Source: Limosilactobacillus panis (GTDB lineage Bacteria; Bacillota; Bacilli; Lactobacillales; Lactobacillaceae). From it: a stretch of 64,000 nt of DNA. The notes below the pieces were generated by a model. That model searched no databases. It saw only the letters and a program-made list of their open reading frames with translations, and had not been told where the DNA came from. The translations under genes were made by a program, and so were the position numbers. Location of the stretch: assembly GCF_019797825.1 (NCBI RefSeq), contig NZ_CP081855.1, forward strand, positions 186,001 to 250,000, read 5' to 3'. Positions 26,691-36,830 of the stretch are shown here, piece by piece. The number at the start of each line of letters is the position of its first letter. The first letter of the stretch is position 1.

Positions 26691-26938
26691 TGACTAAAGT
26701 TCGGATTTTCGTCACCTACAAGCCATCAGTTTTTGACCCCCAGGGTGACACGATCAAAAAAACCATTCATGCTTTGGGACACGATGAAGTTGCCGACGTT
26801 CAGGTTGGTAAGTTTTTCGACCTCACCATTGATGCCCAGGTTGACCAGGTTGCTAAGACCGTCAAGGAGGTTGCGGAAAAGCTACTGGTCAACTTCAATA
26901 TGGAAACTTACACTTACCAAGTCATTGAGGAAAATTAA
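26690..26938 (+). CDS. purS: Phosphoribosylformylglycinamidine synthase subunit PurS
   Basis: Small 82-residue structural subunit of the FGAM synthase complex PurS-PurQ-PurL. It bridges the glutaminase and synthetase subunits and helps channel ammonia. [19 protein letters not shown] at the N terminus is typical. Overlapping stop/start codons (TAATG) tie it to purC before it and purQ after it, suiting the fixed stoichiometry of the complex. Confidence 0.93.
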   Translation: MTKVRIFVTYKPSVFDPQGDTIKKTIHALGHDEVADVQVGKFFDLTIDAQVDQVAKTVKEVAEKLLVNFNMETYTYQVIEEN

Positions 26939-27618
26939 TGAAAATTGCGGTAATCGTATTTCCCGGTTCAAATTGTGACATTGATATTTACGAAGCACTC
27001 AGCAGCGTATGCGGCGCCGACGTGGACTACGTTTCCCACAAGCAGGCGAGCTTGGCTGGCTACGACGCGGTGATGCTGCCCGGGGGCTTCTCATACGGTG
27101 ACTACTTACGGGCGGGAGCGATTGCCCGCTTTGCTCCGGTGATGAAGGCCGTTATTGAGATGGCCCATGCTGGCCAACCGGTTTTTGGGACCTGCAATGG
27201 TTTCCAAATCCTGACGGAGGCGGGCCTCTTACCCGGCGGCCTGAAGCGCAACGACAGTCAGCAGTTCATCTGCAAAACCGTGCCCCTGGAAGTGGTTAAT
27301 AACCAGACCCTTTTTACCAGCCAGTACCAGGCACACGAGCGGATTGCCCTCCCCATCGCCCACGCTGATGGCAGCTACTATGCGGACCAGGCGACGCTTG
27401 ATGAACTGGAAGCAAACCACCAGGTCGTCTTTCGCTATGCCGAGGAGAACCCGAACGGCAGCCTGCGCAACATTGCCGGGATCACGAACCGGCAAGGGAA
27501 TGTCTTAGGAATGATGCCCCACCCGGAGCGGGCCGTTGAGGCAATCCTTGGTAACACGGATGGGCTTCGCCTGTTCAAGTCCCTGTTAGCAAACGGCAGT
27601 GTAAAAGTGGAGGAATAA
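26938..27618 (+). CDS. purQ: Phosphoribosylformylglycinamidine synthase subunit PurQ
   Basis: Class I glutamine amidotransferase subunit that supplies ammonia to PurL. The 226 residues contain the nucleophile Cys86 in FGTCNGFQ, the oxyanion loop [13 protein letters not shown] (48-60) and the late HPERAVE with the catalytic His and Glu. It ends three bases before purL. Confidence 0.95.
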   Translation: MKIAVIVFPGSNCDIDIYEALSSVCGADVDYVSHKQASLAGYDAVMLPGGFSYGDYLRAGAIARFAPVMKAVIEMAHAGQPVFGTCNGFQILTEAGLLPGGLKRNDSQQFICKTVPLEVVNNQTLFTSQYQAHERIALPIAHADGSYYADQATLDELEANHQVVFRYAEENPNGSLRNIAGITNRQGNVLGMMPHPERAVEAILGNTDGLRLFKSLLANGSVKVEE

Positions 27619-27621
27619 ACA

Positions 27622-29850
27622 ATGAAGCAAGCAATGACACCGGAAGAAATCAAAGAAAAGAAGCCCTACCTGGACTGGAGCCTGAGCGAGGACGAGTACA
27701 ACTACATCAGTGAAAAGCTGCTGGGCCGCCTGCCTAACTACACTGAGACGGGGCTCTTTTCCGCCATGTGGAGTGAACACTGTTCTTACAAGAAGTCCAA
27801 GCCAGTCCTCTGCCTGTTCCCAAACAAGAATGCCCGCGTTTTGCAGGGCCCTGGTGAGGGTGCCGGGGTAGTTGATATCGACGATGGCCAGGCCGTCGTT
27901 TTCAAGGCGGAAAGCCACAACCACCCGACGACCGTGGAGCCCTACCAAGGGGCCGCAACCGGGATCGGGGGAATTTTAAGAGACATCTTCAGCATGGGGG
28001 CCCGTCCCGTGGCATCGCTTGATTCCCTTCACTTTGGCGAACTTGACAATAACACAACCCGGATGAAGGTCACCGGAACTGTCCGAGGAATCGGTGACTA
28101 CGGTAACTGTATGGGGATCCCGACCGTTGCTGGTGAGACCACCTTTGATCCCTGCTACCAGGGCAACGTTTTATGTAACGCGATGAGCGTTGGCCTGATG
28201 GACCAAAAGGACATCCAAAAGGGGAAGGCCGCCGGTATCGGTAACGCGGTCATGTACGTCGGTGCCAAAACCGGTCGGGATGGCATTCATGGGGCCACCT
28301 TTGCCTCCGCTGACTTTAGTGACGAAAACGCCACCCAGCGTTCGGCCGTCCAGGTGGGGGACCCGTTCATGGAAAAACTCCTGCTCGAAGCTTGCCTGGA
28401 AGTGATCACCAAGCACCCCGACTGGCTGGTCGGCATCCAGGACATGGGGGCCGCCGGCATCGTTTCCTCAAGTGCGGAAATGGCTTCCGAGGGGAAGAGC
28501 GGGATGGAATTAGACCTCGACCTGGTTCCCCAGCGGGAGACGGGGATGTCCGCTTACGAAATTATGCTGAGCGAGTCCCAGGAACGGATGCTCCTCTGTG
28601 TTAACAAGGGCCACGAGGAGGACGTTAAAAAGATTTTTGACGACTACGACCTCGATGCCGTCACGATTGGCCGGATCACGGCGGGTCATCAGTACGTCCT
28701 CCACCACGATGGCCAGGTTGTGTGTGACATTCCGGTGGCTAGTTTGACCGACGATGTCCTGGAAGAAGCCAGCGAAGAAAAGAAGCCGGCCCGGATTACC
28801 AAAGCGGAAGGGCAACCGGCATGGCGGCCCCAGATTACGAACGCGGAAGAGACCCTGCGGCGCCTCCTCCAGCAGAGCACGGTGGCCGACAAGCAATGCC
28901 TCTACCAGCAATACGACTCCCAGGTCCGGACCTGCACCGTGGTGGGCCCCGGGAGTGACGCCGGTGTTATCCGGGTGCGCGGCACCAAGAAGGGCCTGGC
29001 AATGACAACTGATGGCAACGGCCGCTTTGTTTACCTGAGCCCTAAGGTTGGTGGCAAGATTGCCCTGGTGGAAGCGGCCTGCAACATCGTCGCTGCCGGG
29101 GCCGAGCCACTGGCGATTACCGATTGCCTGAACTACGGTGACCCTAACGATCCCGAAATTTTCTGGGAGCTCCACCAGTCGGTTCAGGGGATGGCTGATG
29201 CCTGTCGGGCCCTTGACACCCCCGTCATTTCCGGAAACGTGTCTTTGTACAACGAAAACAATGGGCACGCCATTCACCCAACGCCGATGGTCGGCATGGT
29301 GGGCCTAATCAAGGATATTGACCGGGTTGTACCATCGTTTGCTCAGCACGCTGGGGACCACGTTTACCTGATTGGAAAAACCGCTGATGATTTTGCCGGG
29401 TCCGAATTACAAAAGATGGTCCAGGGCGACATCAGCGGGGCCCTAAACGACGTTGACCTTGACCGTATCCACGACAACTTGCGGCACTTACTGAGTGAAA
29501 TGCAGGCCGGCCACGTCGCCAGTGCCCATGACCTCAGTGAAGGCGGCCTAGGGGTGGCCCTCAGCGAAACCCTCTTTAAGACTGACCTGGGAATGGACCT
29601 GGACCTGCGTGACCTCACCGCCGCCCAGTTGTTCAGCGAAACCCCTGGTCGGCTGGTGGTTACCGTTCCCGAAGAGCAGGTGGCAGTCTTTGAGAAATCT
29701 CTCGGCGACAATGCCAAGCACATCGGGACGGTTACCAACACCCACTGGCTTGAGGCCCACCTGGCGGATGCGGAGGTCAACCAAAACGTTACCGAACTAC
29801 AACGGCTGTGGGAGGAGGCTTTACCGTGCCAGCTGAAATCAAAGGATTAA
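27622..29850 (+). CDS. purL: Phosphoribosylformylglycinamidine synthase subunit PurL
   Basis: Synthetase subunit (742 residues, the small PurL type that needs PurS and PurQ). It converts FGAR, ATP and ammonia to [15 protein letters not shown] near residue 52, [20 protein letters not shown] near 95, and the two AIRS-type ATP-binding halves are visible. The GTG start of purF lies inside its last 25 bases. Confidence 0.95.
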   Translation: MKQAMTPEEIKEKKPYLDWSLSEDEYNYISEKLLGRLPNYTETGLFSAMWSEHCSYKKSKPVLCLFPNKNARVLQGPGEGAGVVDIDDGQAVVFKAESHNHPTTVEPYQGAATGIGGILRDIFSMGARPVASLDSLHFGELDNNTTRMKVTGTVRGIGDYGNCMGIPTVAGETTFDPCYQGNVLCNAMSVGLMDQKDIQKGKAAGIGNAVMYVGAKTGRDGIHGATFASADFSDENATQRSAVQVGDPFMEKLLLEACLEVITKHPDWLVGIQDMGAAGIVSSSAEMASEGKSGMELDLDLVPQRETGMSAYEIMLSESQERMLLCVNKGHEEDVKKIFDDYDLDAVTIGRITAGHQYVLHHDGQVVCDIPVASLTDDVLEEASEEKKPARITKAEGQPAWRPQITNAEETLRRLLQQSTVADKQCLYQQYDSQVRTCTVVGPGSDAGVIRVRGTKKGLAMTTDGNGRFVYLSPKVGGKIALVEAACNIVAAGAEPLAITDCLNYGDPNDPEIFWELHQSVQGMADACRALDTPVISGNVSLYNENNGHAIHPTPMVGMVGLIKDIDRVVPSFAQHAGDHVYLIGKTADDFAGSELQKMVQGDISGALNDVDLDRIHDNLRHLLSEMQAGHVASAHDLSEGGLGVALSETLFKTDLGMDLDLRDLTAAQLFSETPGRLVVTVPEEQVAVFEKSLGDNAKHIGTVTNTHWLEAHLADAEVNQNVTELQRLWEEALPCQLKSKD

Positions 29851-31292
29851 ATGAGGAATGCGGAGTCTTCGGTGTCTTTGGTGCCCCAGATGCCAGCCAG
29901 TTAGCCTACTATGGCTTACATACCCTCCAGCACCGGGGCCAGGAGGGGGCCGGAATCGTTTCTAGTGATGGCCAGCACCTTTATCAGCACCGTGACCGCG
30001 GCTTGTTAGCCGCGGTGTTCGCTGATCCGGCCGAACTAAAACGGCTGGTTGGGAATGCAGCAATCGGCCACGTCCGTTACGGGACCAGTGGTCACAACTC
30101 GATTGCTAACGTTCAGCCCTTCCTCTTCCGCTTTCATGATGGTGATGTCGCCCTCGCCCATAACGGTAACCTGACCAATGCGGTCACCCTGCGGCGCCAG
30201 CTTGAAGACGAGGGGGCGGTCTTCCAGTCCGATTCCGACACTGAAATCCTGATTCACCTGATCCGTAAGCACATCAAGGAGGGCTTTATCCCCGCCCTGA
30301 AGAAGAGCCTGAACCAGGTTCACGGCGGCTTTGCCTACCTGCTTTTGCAAAGGGACCGAATGATTGCCGCCTTAGACCCCAACGGTATTCGGCCCCTGTG
30401 CATCGGTCAGTTGGCCAACGGCGCGTACGTGGTGGCCAGTGAGACCTGCGCCCTTGACATTATTAACGCCCGGTTTATCCGCGATGTCCAACCGGGCGAG
30501 CTGATTATCATCGACAAGGCCGGTCTCCACATTGACCACTACACGACCGATACCCAACTGGCAATTTGCTCGATGGAGTACATCTACTTTGCCCGGCCGG
30601 ATTCCATCATCCACGGGGTGACCGTTCACAACGCCCGCAAGGAGATGGGCCGGCGGCTAGCCCAAGAACACCCGGTCGATGCCGACATGGTAATCGGGGT
30701 GCCGAACTCATCGCTTTCGGCGGCTTCTGGGTATGCCGAAGAGATTGGATTACCTTACGAAATGGGGCTGATCAAGAGCCAGTACGTTGCTCGGACCTTC
30801 ATCCAACCAACCCAGGCCCTCCGCGAACGGGGTGTCCACCTCAAGTTGTCCGCCGTCCGCGGGGTCGTAAACGGCAAACGGGTTGCCGTGGTTGATGATT
30901 CCATCGTCCGGGGAACCACCTCCAAGCAGATCATCAAGATGCTGCGCGATGCGGGTGCCAAGGAAGTTCATATGTTGATTGCCTCGCCCCCGTTTAAATT
31001 TCCGTGCTTCTACGGCATTGATATTTCAACCCGGTCGGAACTGTTTGCGGCCCATTACTCGGTTGAAGAGATGCGGCAAAAGATCGGGGCCGACTCCCTG
31101 AGCTTTCTAAGTGTGGACAGTCTGATCAAGGCTATCAACGTTCCAGATGCCGGGGATGCCCCGCATGGCGGCCTGACGGTGGCGTACTTTAATGGCGACT
31201 ACCCGACGCCGCTTTACGACTACGAGGCTGGCTACATGAAGTCACTGAATGAACAGGAACAAAGGGAAAGAAAGGAGCGGACGCAGCGATGA
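29826..31292 (+). CDS. purF: Amidophosphoribosyltransferase
   Basis: First committed step of purine synthesis: transfers the glutamine amide to PRPP. I place the start at GTG 29826, which follows GGGAGGAGG at the right distance. It gives the N terminus (M)[11 protein letters not shown] with the nucleophile at Cys12, matching Bacillus PurF, in which an 11-residue propeptide is removed to expose this cysteine. The in-frame ATG at 29808 would add six residues and lacks such a site. [11 protein letters not shown] (about 35-45) and the PRPP loop [13 protein letters not shown] (about 355-367) are clear. About 488 residues; overlaps purL by 25 bases. Confidence 0.93.
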   Translation: MPAEIKGLNEECGVFGVFGAPDASQLAYYGLHTLQHRGQEGAGIVSSDGQHLYQHRDRGLLAAVFADPAELKRLVGNAAIGHVRYGTSGHNSIANVQPFLFRFHDGDVALAHNGNLTNAVTLRRQLEDEGAVFQSDSDTEILIHLIRKHIKEGFIPALKKSLNQVHGGFAYLLLQRDRMIAALDPNGIRPLCIGQLANGAYVVASETCALDIINARFIRDVQPGELIIIDKAGLHIDHYTTDTQLAICSMEYIYFARPDSIIHGVTVHNARKEMGRRLAQEHPVDADMVIGVPNSSLSAASGYAEEIGLPYEMGLIKSQYVARTFIQPTQALRERGVHLKLSAVRGVVNGKRVAVVDDSIVRGTTSKQIIKMLRDAGAKEVHMLIASPPFKFPCFYGIDISTRSELFAAHYSVEEMRQKIGADSLSFLSVDSLIKAINVPDAGDAPHGGLTVAYFNGDYPTPLYDYEAGYMKSLNEQEQRERKERTQR

Positions 31293-32326
31293 ACCGTTAT
31301 CAAGAAGCCGGCGTTGACGTTAACGCGGGTTACAACCTGGTGAAGCGGATTAGAAACGCCGTGAGTTCAACGAACCGGCCGGGCGTGGTCGGCGGAATCG
31401 GCAGTTTCGGCGGGCTCTTCGATTTGGGCGTGTTACATGTGAAACACCCCATCCTCGTTTCCGGAACGGACGGGGTCGGGACCAAACTGCTGATTGCCCA
31501 ACGGATGAACAAGCACGACACGATCGGCATCGACGTGGTGGCCATGTGTGTCAATGACGTCTTGGCCCAGGGTGCCGAGCCACTCTTCTTTCTCGACTAC
31601 ATCGCCACCGGCCACAACGATCCAGCCAAGATGGCGGAAATCGTGAGCGGGGTGGCCGACGGCTGCCGGCAAGCGGGCGCGGCATTGGTCGGTGGTGAGA
31701 CTGCCGAGATGCCGGATATGTACGCACAAGACGAGTACGACCTGGCGGGGACCGTCACCGGCGTGGTTGAAAAGTCGGCCATGCTGACGGCGGCCCTTCC
31801 GCAAGAAGGGGATGTCTTGCTGGGCCTACCATCGTCGGGTCTCCACTCCAACGGCTTTTCACTCGTGCGGCAGATCCTGTTTAAAGACCACCACGTTGAC
31901 CTTGGCGACCGGCCGGCAGACCTCGGCGGGCAAAGCGTTGGTGCGGCAATCCTCGCTCCCACCAAGATTTACGTTGATGCGGTCCTGCCCCTGATTCGGC
32001 AAAAGCGCATTCACGGGATTGGCCACATCACCGGTGGGGGACTAATTGAAAACGTCCCGCGGATGTTTAACGACGACCTGCAAGCGGTCATCGACAGTCA
32101 GGCCTGGCCGCAGTTGCCGGTATTCAACTACCTACGGCGGCTTGGTGACCTACCGCTAGCTGATTGTTGGCAAACCTTCAACATGGGAATTGGCCTGGTT
32201 TTGGCGGTTGCTCCCGAACAGGTGGCAGCGGTCGAAGCAGACCTGACAAAGCGTAACCAGAAAGCGTACCGGATTGGCCGCCTGCAAGCCCGGCCAGCCG
32301 GTGCCGCCAAGATTGAGATTAAGTGA
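31289..32326 (+). CDS. purM: Phosphoribosylformylglycinamidine cyclo-ligase
   Basis: Closes the imidazole ring of FGAM to give AIR, using ATP. The 345 residues match the family; SGTDGVGTKLLIA (about 58-70), GGETAEMPDMY (about 136-146) and GLPSSGLHSNGFSLVR (about 175-190) are typical. It overlaps purF by four bases (ATGA) and ends ten bases before purN. Confidence 0.95.
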   Translation: MNRYQEAGVDVNAGYNLVKRIRNAVSSTNRPGVVGGIGSFGGLFDLGVLHVKHPILVSGTDGVGTKLLIAQRMNKHDTIGIDVVAMCVNDVLAQGAEPLFFLDYIATGHNDPAKMAEIVSGVADGCRQAGAALVGGETAEMPDMYAQDEYDLAGTVTGVVEKSAMLTAALPQEGDVLLGLPSSGLHSNGFSLVRQILFKDHHVDLGDRPADLGGQSVGAAILAPTKIYVDAVLPLIRQKRIHGIGHITGGGLIENVPRMFNDDLQAVIDSQAWPQLPVFNYLRRLGDLPLADCWQTFNMGIGLVLAVAPEQVAAVEADLTKRNQKAYRIGRLQARPAGAAKIEIK

Positions 32327-32336
32327 GGCATTCAAT

Positions 32337-32915
32337 ATGAAAGTGGCAATTTTTGCATCGGGCAACGGGACCAACTTTGAAGAGCTCACCCGTCATTTCC
32401 AGGCGGGCGACCTGCCCGGCGAGCTGGCCTTGCTCTTTTGTAACCACCCGGACGCCCCAGTGATGGACCGGGCCAAGCGACTGGGGGTCCCGGCCGTAAG
32501 CTTTACGGTCAAGTCCTGCGGGGGAAAGGCAGCTTATGAAGATAAGCTCCTCGGTGTGCTTAAGGAAAAGCAGATTGACTTTATCGTCCTTGCCGGCTAC
32601 CTTCGGGTGGTGGGCCCGACAATCCTCAACGAATATGACCACCGGATTGTGAACCTCCACCCCGCCTGGTTACCGGAATACCCGGGATTACACTCAATCG
32701 AACGGGCCTTCAATGACCACCAAAAGCAAACCGGGGTCACGGTCCACTACATCGACGCAAACTTGGATTCGGGACCAATTATTGCCCAGTGCCACGTGCC
32801 CATCCTGGCAAATGATACGGTGGCAACATTGGAAGAACGGGTCCACGCAACAGAACACCAGCTTTACCCATTAGCATTACGAGAAGCTTTGATTGCAGCA
32901 GGAGAAAAGGAGTAA
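32337..32915 (+). CDS. purN: Phosphoribosylglycinamide formyltransferase
   Basis: Transfers a formyl group from 10-formyl-THF to GAR; the cofactor is made by Fhs, encoded earlier in the window. The protein has 192 residues from the ATG at 32337, which aligns [17 protein letters not shown] with homologues; the open frame extends upstream into purM. The catalytic block [19 protein letters not shown] (about 106-124) and the following DSGPIIAQ are present. Confidence 0.95.
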   Translation: MKVAIFASGNGTNFEELTRHFQAGDLPGELALLFCNHPDAPVMDRAKRLGVPAVSFTVKSCGGKAAYEDKLLGVLKEKQIDFIVLAGYLRVVGPTILNEYDHRIVNLHPAWLPEYPGLHSIERAFNDHQKQTGVTVHYIDANLDSGPIIAQCHVPILANDTVATLEERVHATEHQLYPLALREALIAAGEKE

Positions 32916-32920
32916 GAAAA

Positions 32921-34459
32921 ATGAAGCGAGCATTGGTAAGCGTATCTGACAAGACAAACCTGGTTCCCTTCGTCAAGGGCCTAGTCGCAAACGACTACGA
33001 AATTGTTTCAACTGGTGGCACCAAGAAGGTCCTCGACGATGCCGGCGTAAAGACAACCAGCATTGAAGACGTGACCCACTTCCCAGAAATCCTGGACGGC
33101 CGGGTTAAGACCCTTAACCCATACGTCCACGGTGGCCTCTTAGCCCGGCGGGAGCTGCCGGAACACATGGCAACCCTGAAGAAGCTGGGCATCACCCCAA
33201 TTGACCTGGTCGTAGTCAACCTCTACCCATTTAAGGAGACAATTGAAAAGCCGGACGTTAAACTGGCGGACGCCATTGAAAACATTGATATCGGGGGCCC
33301 ATCAATGGTCCGGTCGGCCGCTAAGAACTACCGCGACGTCACCATTGTGGTTGACCAGGCGGACTATGACCAGGTCCTGGCCGAAATTGAAGATGGTGGG
33401 GACACCACCCTGGATACGCGTGCCAAGTTGGCGGCCAAGGCCTTCCGTCACACTGCGGCTTATGATGCCCTGATTTCCCAGTACCTGACCAAGCAAAACG
33501 GCCTGGAAGATCCGGAGAAGCTGACCCTGACCTGGAACCTCAAGGAGACGATGCGGTACGGTGAGAACAGCCACCAACAGGCCTGGCTGTACGAAGATGC
33601 TTTGCCGAAGTCGTACTCCGTCCTGGCCGCCAAGCAGCTCCACGGTAAGAAGCTTTCCTACAACAACATCAAGGATGCCGATGAGGCCCTCCGCTGCATT
33701 CGTGAGTTCGACCAGCCAACCGTGGTGGCCATGAAGCACATGAACCCGTGTGGTATTGGCCAGGGTGAAAATCTGGAACAGGCCTGGGACCGGGCATACG
33801 AAGCCGATAAGGTATCAATTTTTGGTGGGGTAATCGCCTTGAACCGTCCGGTCGACCTGGCAACTGCCGAAAAGATGCACAAGATCTTCTTGGAAATTGT
33901 CATTGCCCCCGGCTTTGATGATGACGCCTACGCGGTCCTGGCCAAGAAGAAAAACATCCGCCTGCTCACCGTCGACTTCAGTAAGAAGGACGAACAACCT
34001 AAGCACGAAGTTGTTTCGGTCATGGGGGGCCTTTTGATGCAGGAACAGGACGTCCTCAATGAGGATTACCACGACTGGAAGTGCATCACGGACGTTAAAC
34101 CAACCGAAGATCAGCTGAAAACGCTGATGTTTGCCTGGAAGGCGGTCAAGCACGCCAAGTCCAATGCAATCGTCGTTGCCAATGATGAGCGGACTCTGGG
34201 CGTTGGCGAGGGGCAGCCAAACCGTATCGACTCCCTGAAGATTGCGGTTAAGCACGCCGGCAGTGCCATCGATGACCGGGCGGTAATGGCCAGTGACGCA
34301 TTCTTCCCGTTTGGTGACTGCGTTGAATTTGCTGGTCAGCACGGCATTAAGGCGGTTGTCCAGCCTGGTGGTTCGATTCGGGACCAGGAATCAATTGATA
34401 TGGCTAATAAGTACGGCATTGCAATGGTAACGACAGGTGTCCGGCACTTCCGGCACTAA
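32921..34459 (+). CDS. purH: Bifunctional AICAR transformylase/IMP cyclohydrolase
   Basis: Performs the last two steps to IMP: formylation of AICAR with 10-formyl-THF and ring closure. The 512 residues comprise an N-terminal MGS-like cyclohydrolase domain (about 1-190, with [13 protein letters not shown] and HGGLLARR) and a C-terminal transformylase domain containing the KHMNPCG motif (about 271-277) and the late [11 protein letters not shown] block. It starts five bases after purN and is followed by purD after 17 bases. Confidence 0.95.
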   Translation: MKRALVSVSDKTNLVPFVKGLVANDYEIVSTGGTKKVLDDAGVKTTSIEDVTHFPEILDGRVKTLNPYVHGGLLARRELPEHMATLKKLGITPIDLVVVNLYPFKETIEKPDVKLADAIENIDIGGPSMVRSAAKNYRDVTIVVDQADYDQVLAEIEDGGDTTLDTRAKLAAKAFRHTAAYDALISQYLTKQNGLEDPEKLTLTWNLKETMRYGENSHQQAWLYEDALPKSYSVLAAKQLHGKKLSYNNIKDADEALRCIREFDQPTVVAMKHMNPCGIGQGENLEQAWDRAYEADKVSIFGGVIALNRPVDLATAEKMHKIFLEIVIAPGFDDDAYAVLAKKKNIRLLTVDFSKKDEQPKHEVVSVMGGLLMQEQDVLNEDYHDWKCITDVKPTEDQLKTLMFAWKAVKHAKSNAIVVANDERTLGVGEGQPNRIDSLKIAVKHAGSAIDDRAVMASDAFFPFGDCVEFAGQHGIKAVVQPGGSIRDQESIDMANKYGIAMVTTGVRHFRH

Positions 34460-34476
34460 AACACAGGGGGTCAATC

Positions 34477-35733
34477 ATGGTTGAGAAGGTCAATGTACTA
34501 GTTGTTGGCGAAGGTGGGCGTGAGTTTGCCATTGCCAAGAAGCTTCAGGAAAGTGAACATGTCAAGCAGGTTTACTGTGCACCTGGTAACGTGGGGATGT
34601 CGGCAGTTGGCGTCCAACCCGTTGATATTGCAGAAACTGATTTTGCGGGTTTGATTGACTTCGCAAAATCCCACAAGGTTGTGTGGACCTTTGTTGGGCC
34701 TGAAGACTGCCTGGTCGACGGGATTGTGGACGACTTTGCAGCGGCTGGGTTAAAGGCGTTTGGCCCGAATGCCCGGGCGGCACAGCTGGAGGGTTCAAAG
34801 GACTATGCTTTAAACTTCATGAATAATTATGGGGTCCCAACGGCCCGACACGCTTCCTACCGTGACCAGACCGCCGCGATTGCTGGTGTTGACCAGTTCG
34901 GCTTCCCGGTGGTCATTAAGGAAAACGGTCTCGCTGGTGGCAAGGGGGTTGTCATCGCCCGTGACCGGGCAACGGCGGTCCAGACAATCAAGGAGATGTT
35001 TGCTGGTGGTCAGGCCCGGCTGGTACTGGAAGAATGCCTGGTTGGCCAGGAGTATTCAATGTTTGTCCTCTTAAGCAACGGCCACTACCGAATTCTCCCG
35101 ATGGCCCAGGACCACAAACGGGCCTATGATGGTGACAAGGGCCCGAATACTGGCGGAATGGGGGCCTACAGTCCGCTTCCCCAACTGAGCGCCGAGGCCC
35201 GGCAGGCAATGATTGACCAGGTGGTCACCCCCACGGTTGACGGGCTCGTCAAGGGTGAGTACCACTATCACGGGATTCTTTACATCGGCTTAATTATGAC
35301 GGCCGCGGGCCCTAAGGTAATCGAATACAACGTTCGCCTGGGGGACCCGGAGACCCAGGTGATCCTGCCCCGGCTGAAGACCGACCTGTTTGAACTGGTT
35401 GACCGGGCCCTCAATGACCAGCCCCTCCCGGCGGTGGAAGTTGACTCCCGGGCCAGCTTAGGGGTCGTCCTGGCGTCAAAGGGGTACCCACAAAAGCCAA
35501 TTCACGGGCAGAAACTGGGGACCATGCCGCAAGTGGCCGGCGTGGATGTTGACTATGCCAACGTCAGTGGGGACCTGACAGACCTTCAAGGGGCTGGCGG
35601 TCGCTTGCTGATGGTCCTTGCCCAGGCAACCACCCTGCAGGAGGCTCATGACCGGGTGTACGCATACCTAAGCCAGCTAAACGAACCGGAATGCTTTTAC
35701 CGGAACGACATCGGTGCCAAGGCCGGCCTATGA
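34477..35733 (+). CDS. purD: Phosphoribosylamine--glycine ligase
   Basis: ATP-grasp enzyme joining phosphoribosylamine and glycine to GAR, the second step of the pathway. The 418 residues show the N-terminal VLVVGEGGREFAIAKK, the ATP-grasp loop KENGLAGGKGVVIA (about 149-162) and EYNVRLGDPETQVILPRL (about 286-303), all characteristic. It is the last pur gene of the operon. No hairpin terminator is visible before gpmA. Confidence 0.95.
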   Translation: MVEKVNVLVVGEGGREFAIAKKLQESEHVKQVYCAPGNVGMSAVGVQPVDIAETDFAGLIDFAKSHKVVWTFVGPEDCLVDGIVDDFAAAGLKAFGPNARAAQLEGSKDYALNFMNNYGVPTARHASYRDQTAAIAGVDQFGFPVVIKENGLAGGKGVVIARDRATAVQTIKEMFAGGQARLVLEECLVGQEYSMFVLLSNGHYRILPMAQDHKRAYDGDKGPNTGGMGAYSPLPQLSAEARQAMIDQVVTPTVDGLVKGEYHYHGILYIGLIMTAAGPKVIEYNVRLGDPETQVILPRLKTDLFELVDRALNDQPLPAVEVDSRASLGVVLASKGYPQKPIHGQKLGTMPQVAGVDVDYANVSGDLTDLQGAGGRLLMVLAQATTLQEAHDRVYAYLSQLNEPECFYRNDIGAKAGL

Positions 35734-35772
35734 TCAGAAAATCACGACCGCCCTATTGGAATTTAGTAGCGA

Positions 35773-35802
35773 TTGGATTAAAATGGTAAGGTATGCTATA
35801 CA
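35773..35802 (+). promoter_or_regulatory. gpmA promoter
   Basis: TTGGAT (35773-35778), 18 bases, TATACA (35797-35802) with TGC directly before it, an extended -10. Confidence 0.55.
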
Positions 35803-35838
35803 AATAGTGATTTTAAGAAGAAAGAGGTCAATTTGAAC

Positions 35839-36525
35839 ATGGCTAAATTAGTACTTATCCGTCACGGTCAAAGTGAATGGAACTTATCTAACCAATTTAC
35901 TGGTTGGGTGGACGTTGACTTGAGCGAAAAGGGTGTTGAACAAGCAAAGAATGCTGGTAAGACCCTCAAGGAACACGGCATTGAATTCGACTATGCTTAC
36001 ACTTCAGTTTTGAAGCGGGCAATCAAGACCTTGCACTACGCTCTTGAAGAATGCGACCAACTTTGGATTCCTGAATACAAGACTTGGCGTTTGAACGAAC
36101 GTCACTACGGTGCTCTTCAAGGCCACAACAAGAAGAAGGCTGCTGAAAAGTACGGTGACGAACAAGTTCACATTTGGCGTCGTTCATACGATGTTTTGCC
36201 ACCACTGCTGAGTGCGGATGACGAAGGTTCTGCTGCTAAGGACCGTCGCTACGCCAGCTTGGACCCACGGGCTATTCCTGGTGGTGAAAACTTGAAGGTT
36301 ACCCTGGAACGGGTTATTCCTTTGTGGCAAGACCAAATTGCTCCAAAGCTGCTTGACGGTAAGAACGTTATCATTGCTGCCCACGGTAACTCCCTGCGTG
36401 CTTTGAGCAAGTACATCGAAAACATTTCTGACGAAGACATTATGAAACTGGAAATGGCTACTGGCCAACCAGTTGTCTACGACTTCGACGACAAGCTCAA
36501 CGTATTGAGCAAGGAAAAGTACTAA
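35839..36525 (+). CDS. gpmA: 2,3-bisphosphoglycerate-dependent phosphoglycerate mutase
   Basis: Interconverts 3- and 2-phosphoglycerate in glycolysis, with a phosphohistidine intermediate. It has 228 residues from ATG 35839. The catalytic His9 lies in [10 protein letters not shown], followed by [10 protein letters not shown] (about 88-97) and a second His in AHGNSLRAL (about 183). Codon use differs from the pur genes: Ala GCT, Gly GGT and Arg CGT predominate, the bias of a highly expressed gene. A folded intergenic repeat and a terminator follow. Confidence 0.95.
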   Translation: MAKLVLIRHGQSEWNLSNQFTGWVDVDLSEKGVEQAKNAGKTLKEHGIEFDYAYTSVLKRAIKTLHYALEECDQLWIPEYKTWRLNERHYGALQGHNKKKAAEKYGDEQVHIWRRSYDVLPPLLSADDEGSAAKDRRYASLDPRAIPGGENLKVTLERVIPLWQDQIAPKLLDGKNVIIAAHGNSLRALSKYIENISDEDIMKLEMATGQPVVYDFDDKLNVLSKEKY

Positions 36526-36554
36526 AAAAGAAGAGGACGGAAAATAAGCTTCTC

Positions 36555-36640
36555 GGCGGTCCCGTACGGCTAGCATAGGACGGAGGTTGACGCTGAAAGC
36601 GTCGGCCTTCGTTCGTAGCTAGACGCTAGGGACGCGCTTA
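36555..36640 (+). repeat. Folded intergenic repeat, copy 3
   Basis: It shares GGCTAGCATAGGACGGAGG, CGTTCGTAGCTAGACGCTAGG and ACGCGCTT with copies 1 and 2. An inner hairpin has GACGC-TGAAA-GCGTC at its tip. The unit is enclosed by an extra perfect 13-base stem, ACGGAAAATAAGC (36537-36549) with GCTTATTTTCCGT (36636-36648). It begins about 30 bases after the gpmA stop. Confidence 0.65.
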
Positions 36641-36691
36641 TTTTCCGTAACTACGTATATAATATTTTTAGCAGCCGTACTTAATATAAAG

Positions 36692-36727
36692 AAAATTCCC
36701 GATCAGCTGACCGGGAATTTTTTTCTT
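36692..36727 (+). terminator. Terminator downstream of gpmA
   Basis: AAATTCCCG and CGGGAATTT around a short loop, followed by T-rich TTTTTTC. Confidence 0.85.
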
Positions 36728-36740
36728 AAAAAAATTGAAA

Positions 36741-36793
36741 AAAGTGCGAAGATTAGCCCAAAGAATTGAGCTCAGCGCACTTTGTGTTATTAT
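36741..36793 (+). promoter_or_regulatory. Promoter of the DUF975 gene with a flanking inverted repeat
   Basis: TTGAGC (36766-36771), 16 bases, TATTAT (36788-36793). The 8-base inverted repeat AAAGTGCG (36742-36749) and CGCACTTT (36776-36783) brackets the -35, so it could be an operator. Confidence 0.5.
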
Positions 36794-36830
36794 GGAAACT
36801 AAACTGATTAAAAGGTGGACGAAATAACAA

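Noticed and set aside
28510-29277. A 255-codon minus-strand open frame inside purL, and similar long frames opposite other pur genes
   Set aside because: G+C-rich coding strands leave long open frames on the opposite strand. Composition and lack of start signals show they are shadows of the real genes.
29808-29825. ATG 29808 as the start of purF
   Set aside because: It would add six residues ahead of the propeptide; the GTG at 29826 has the ribosome binding site and places the catalytic cysteine at position 12.
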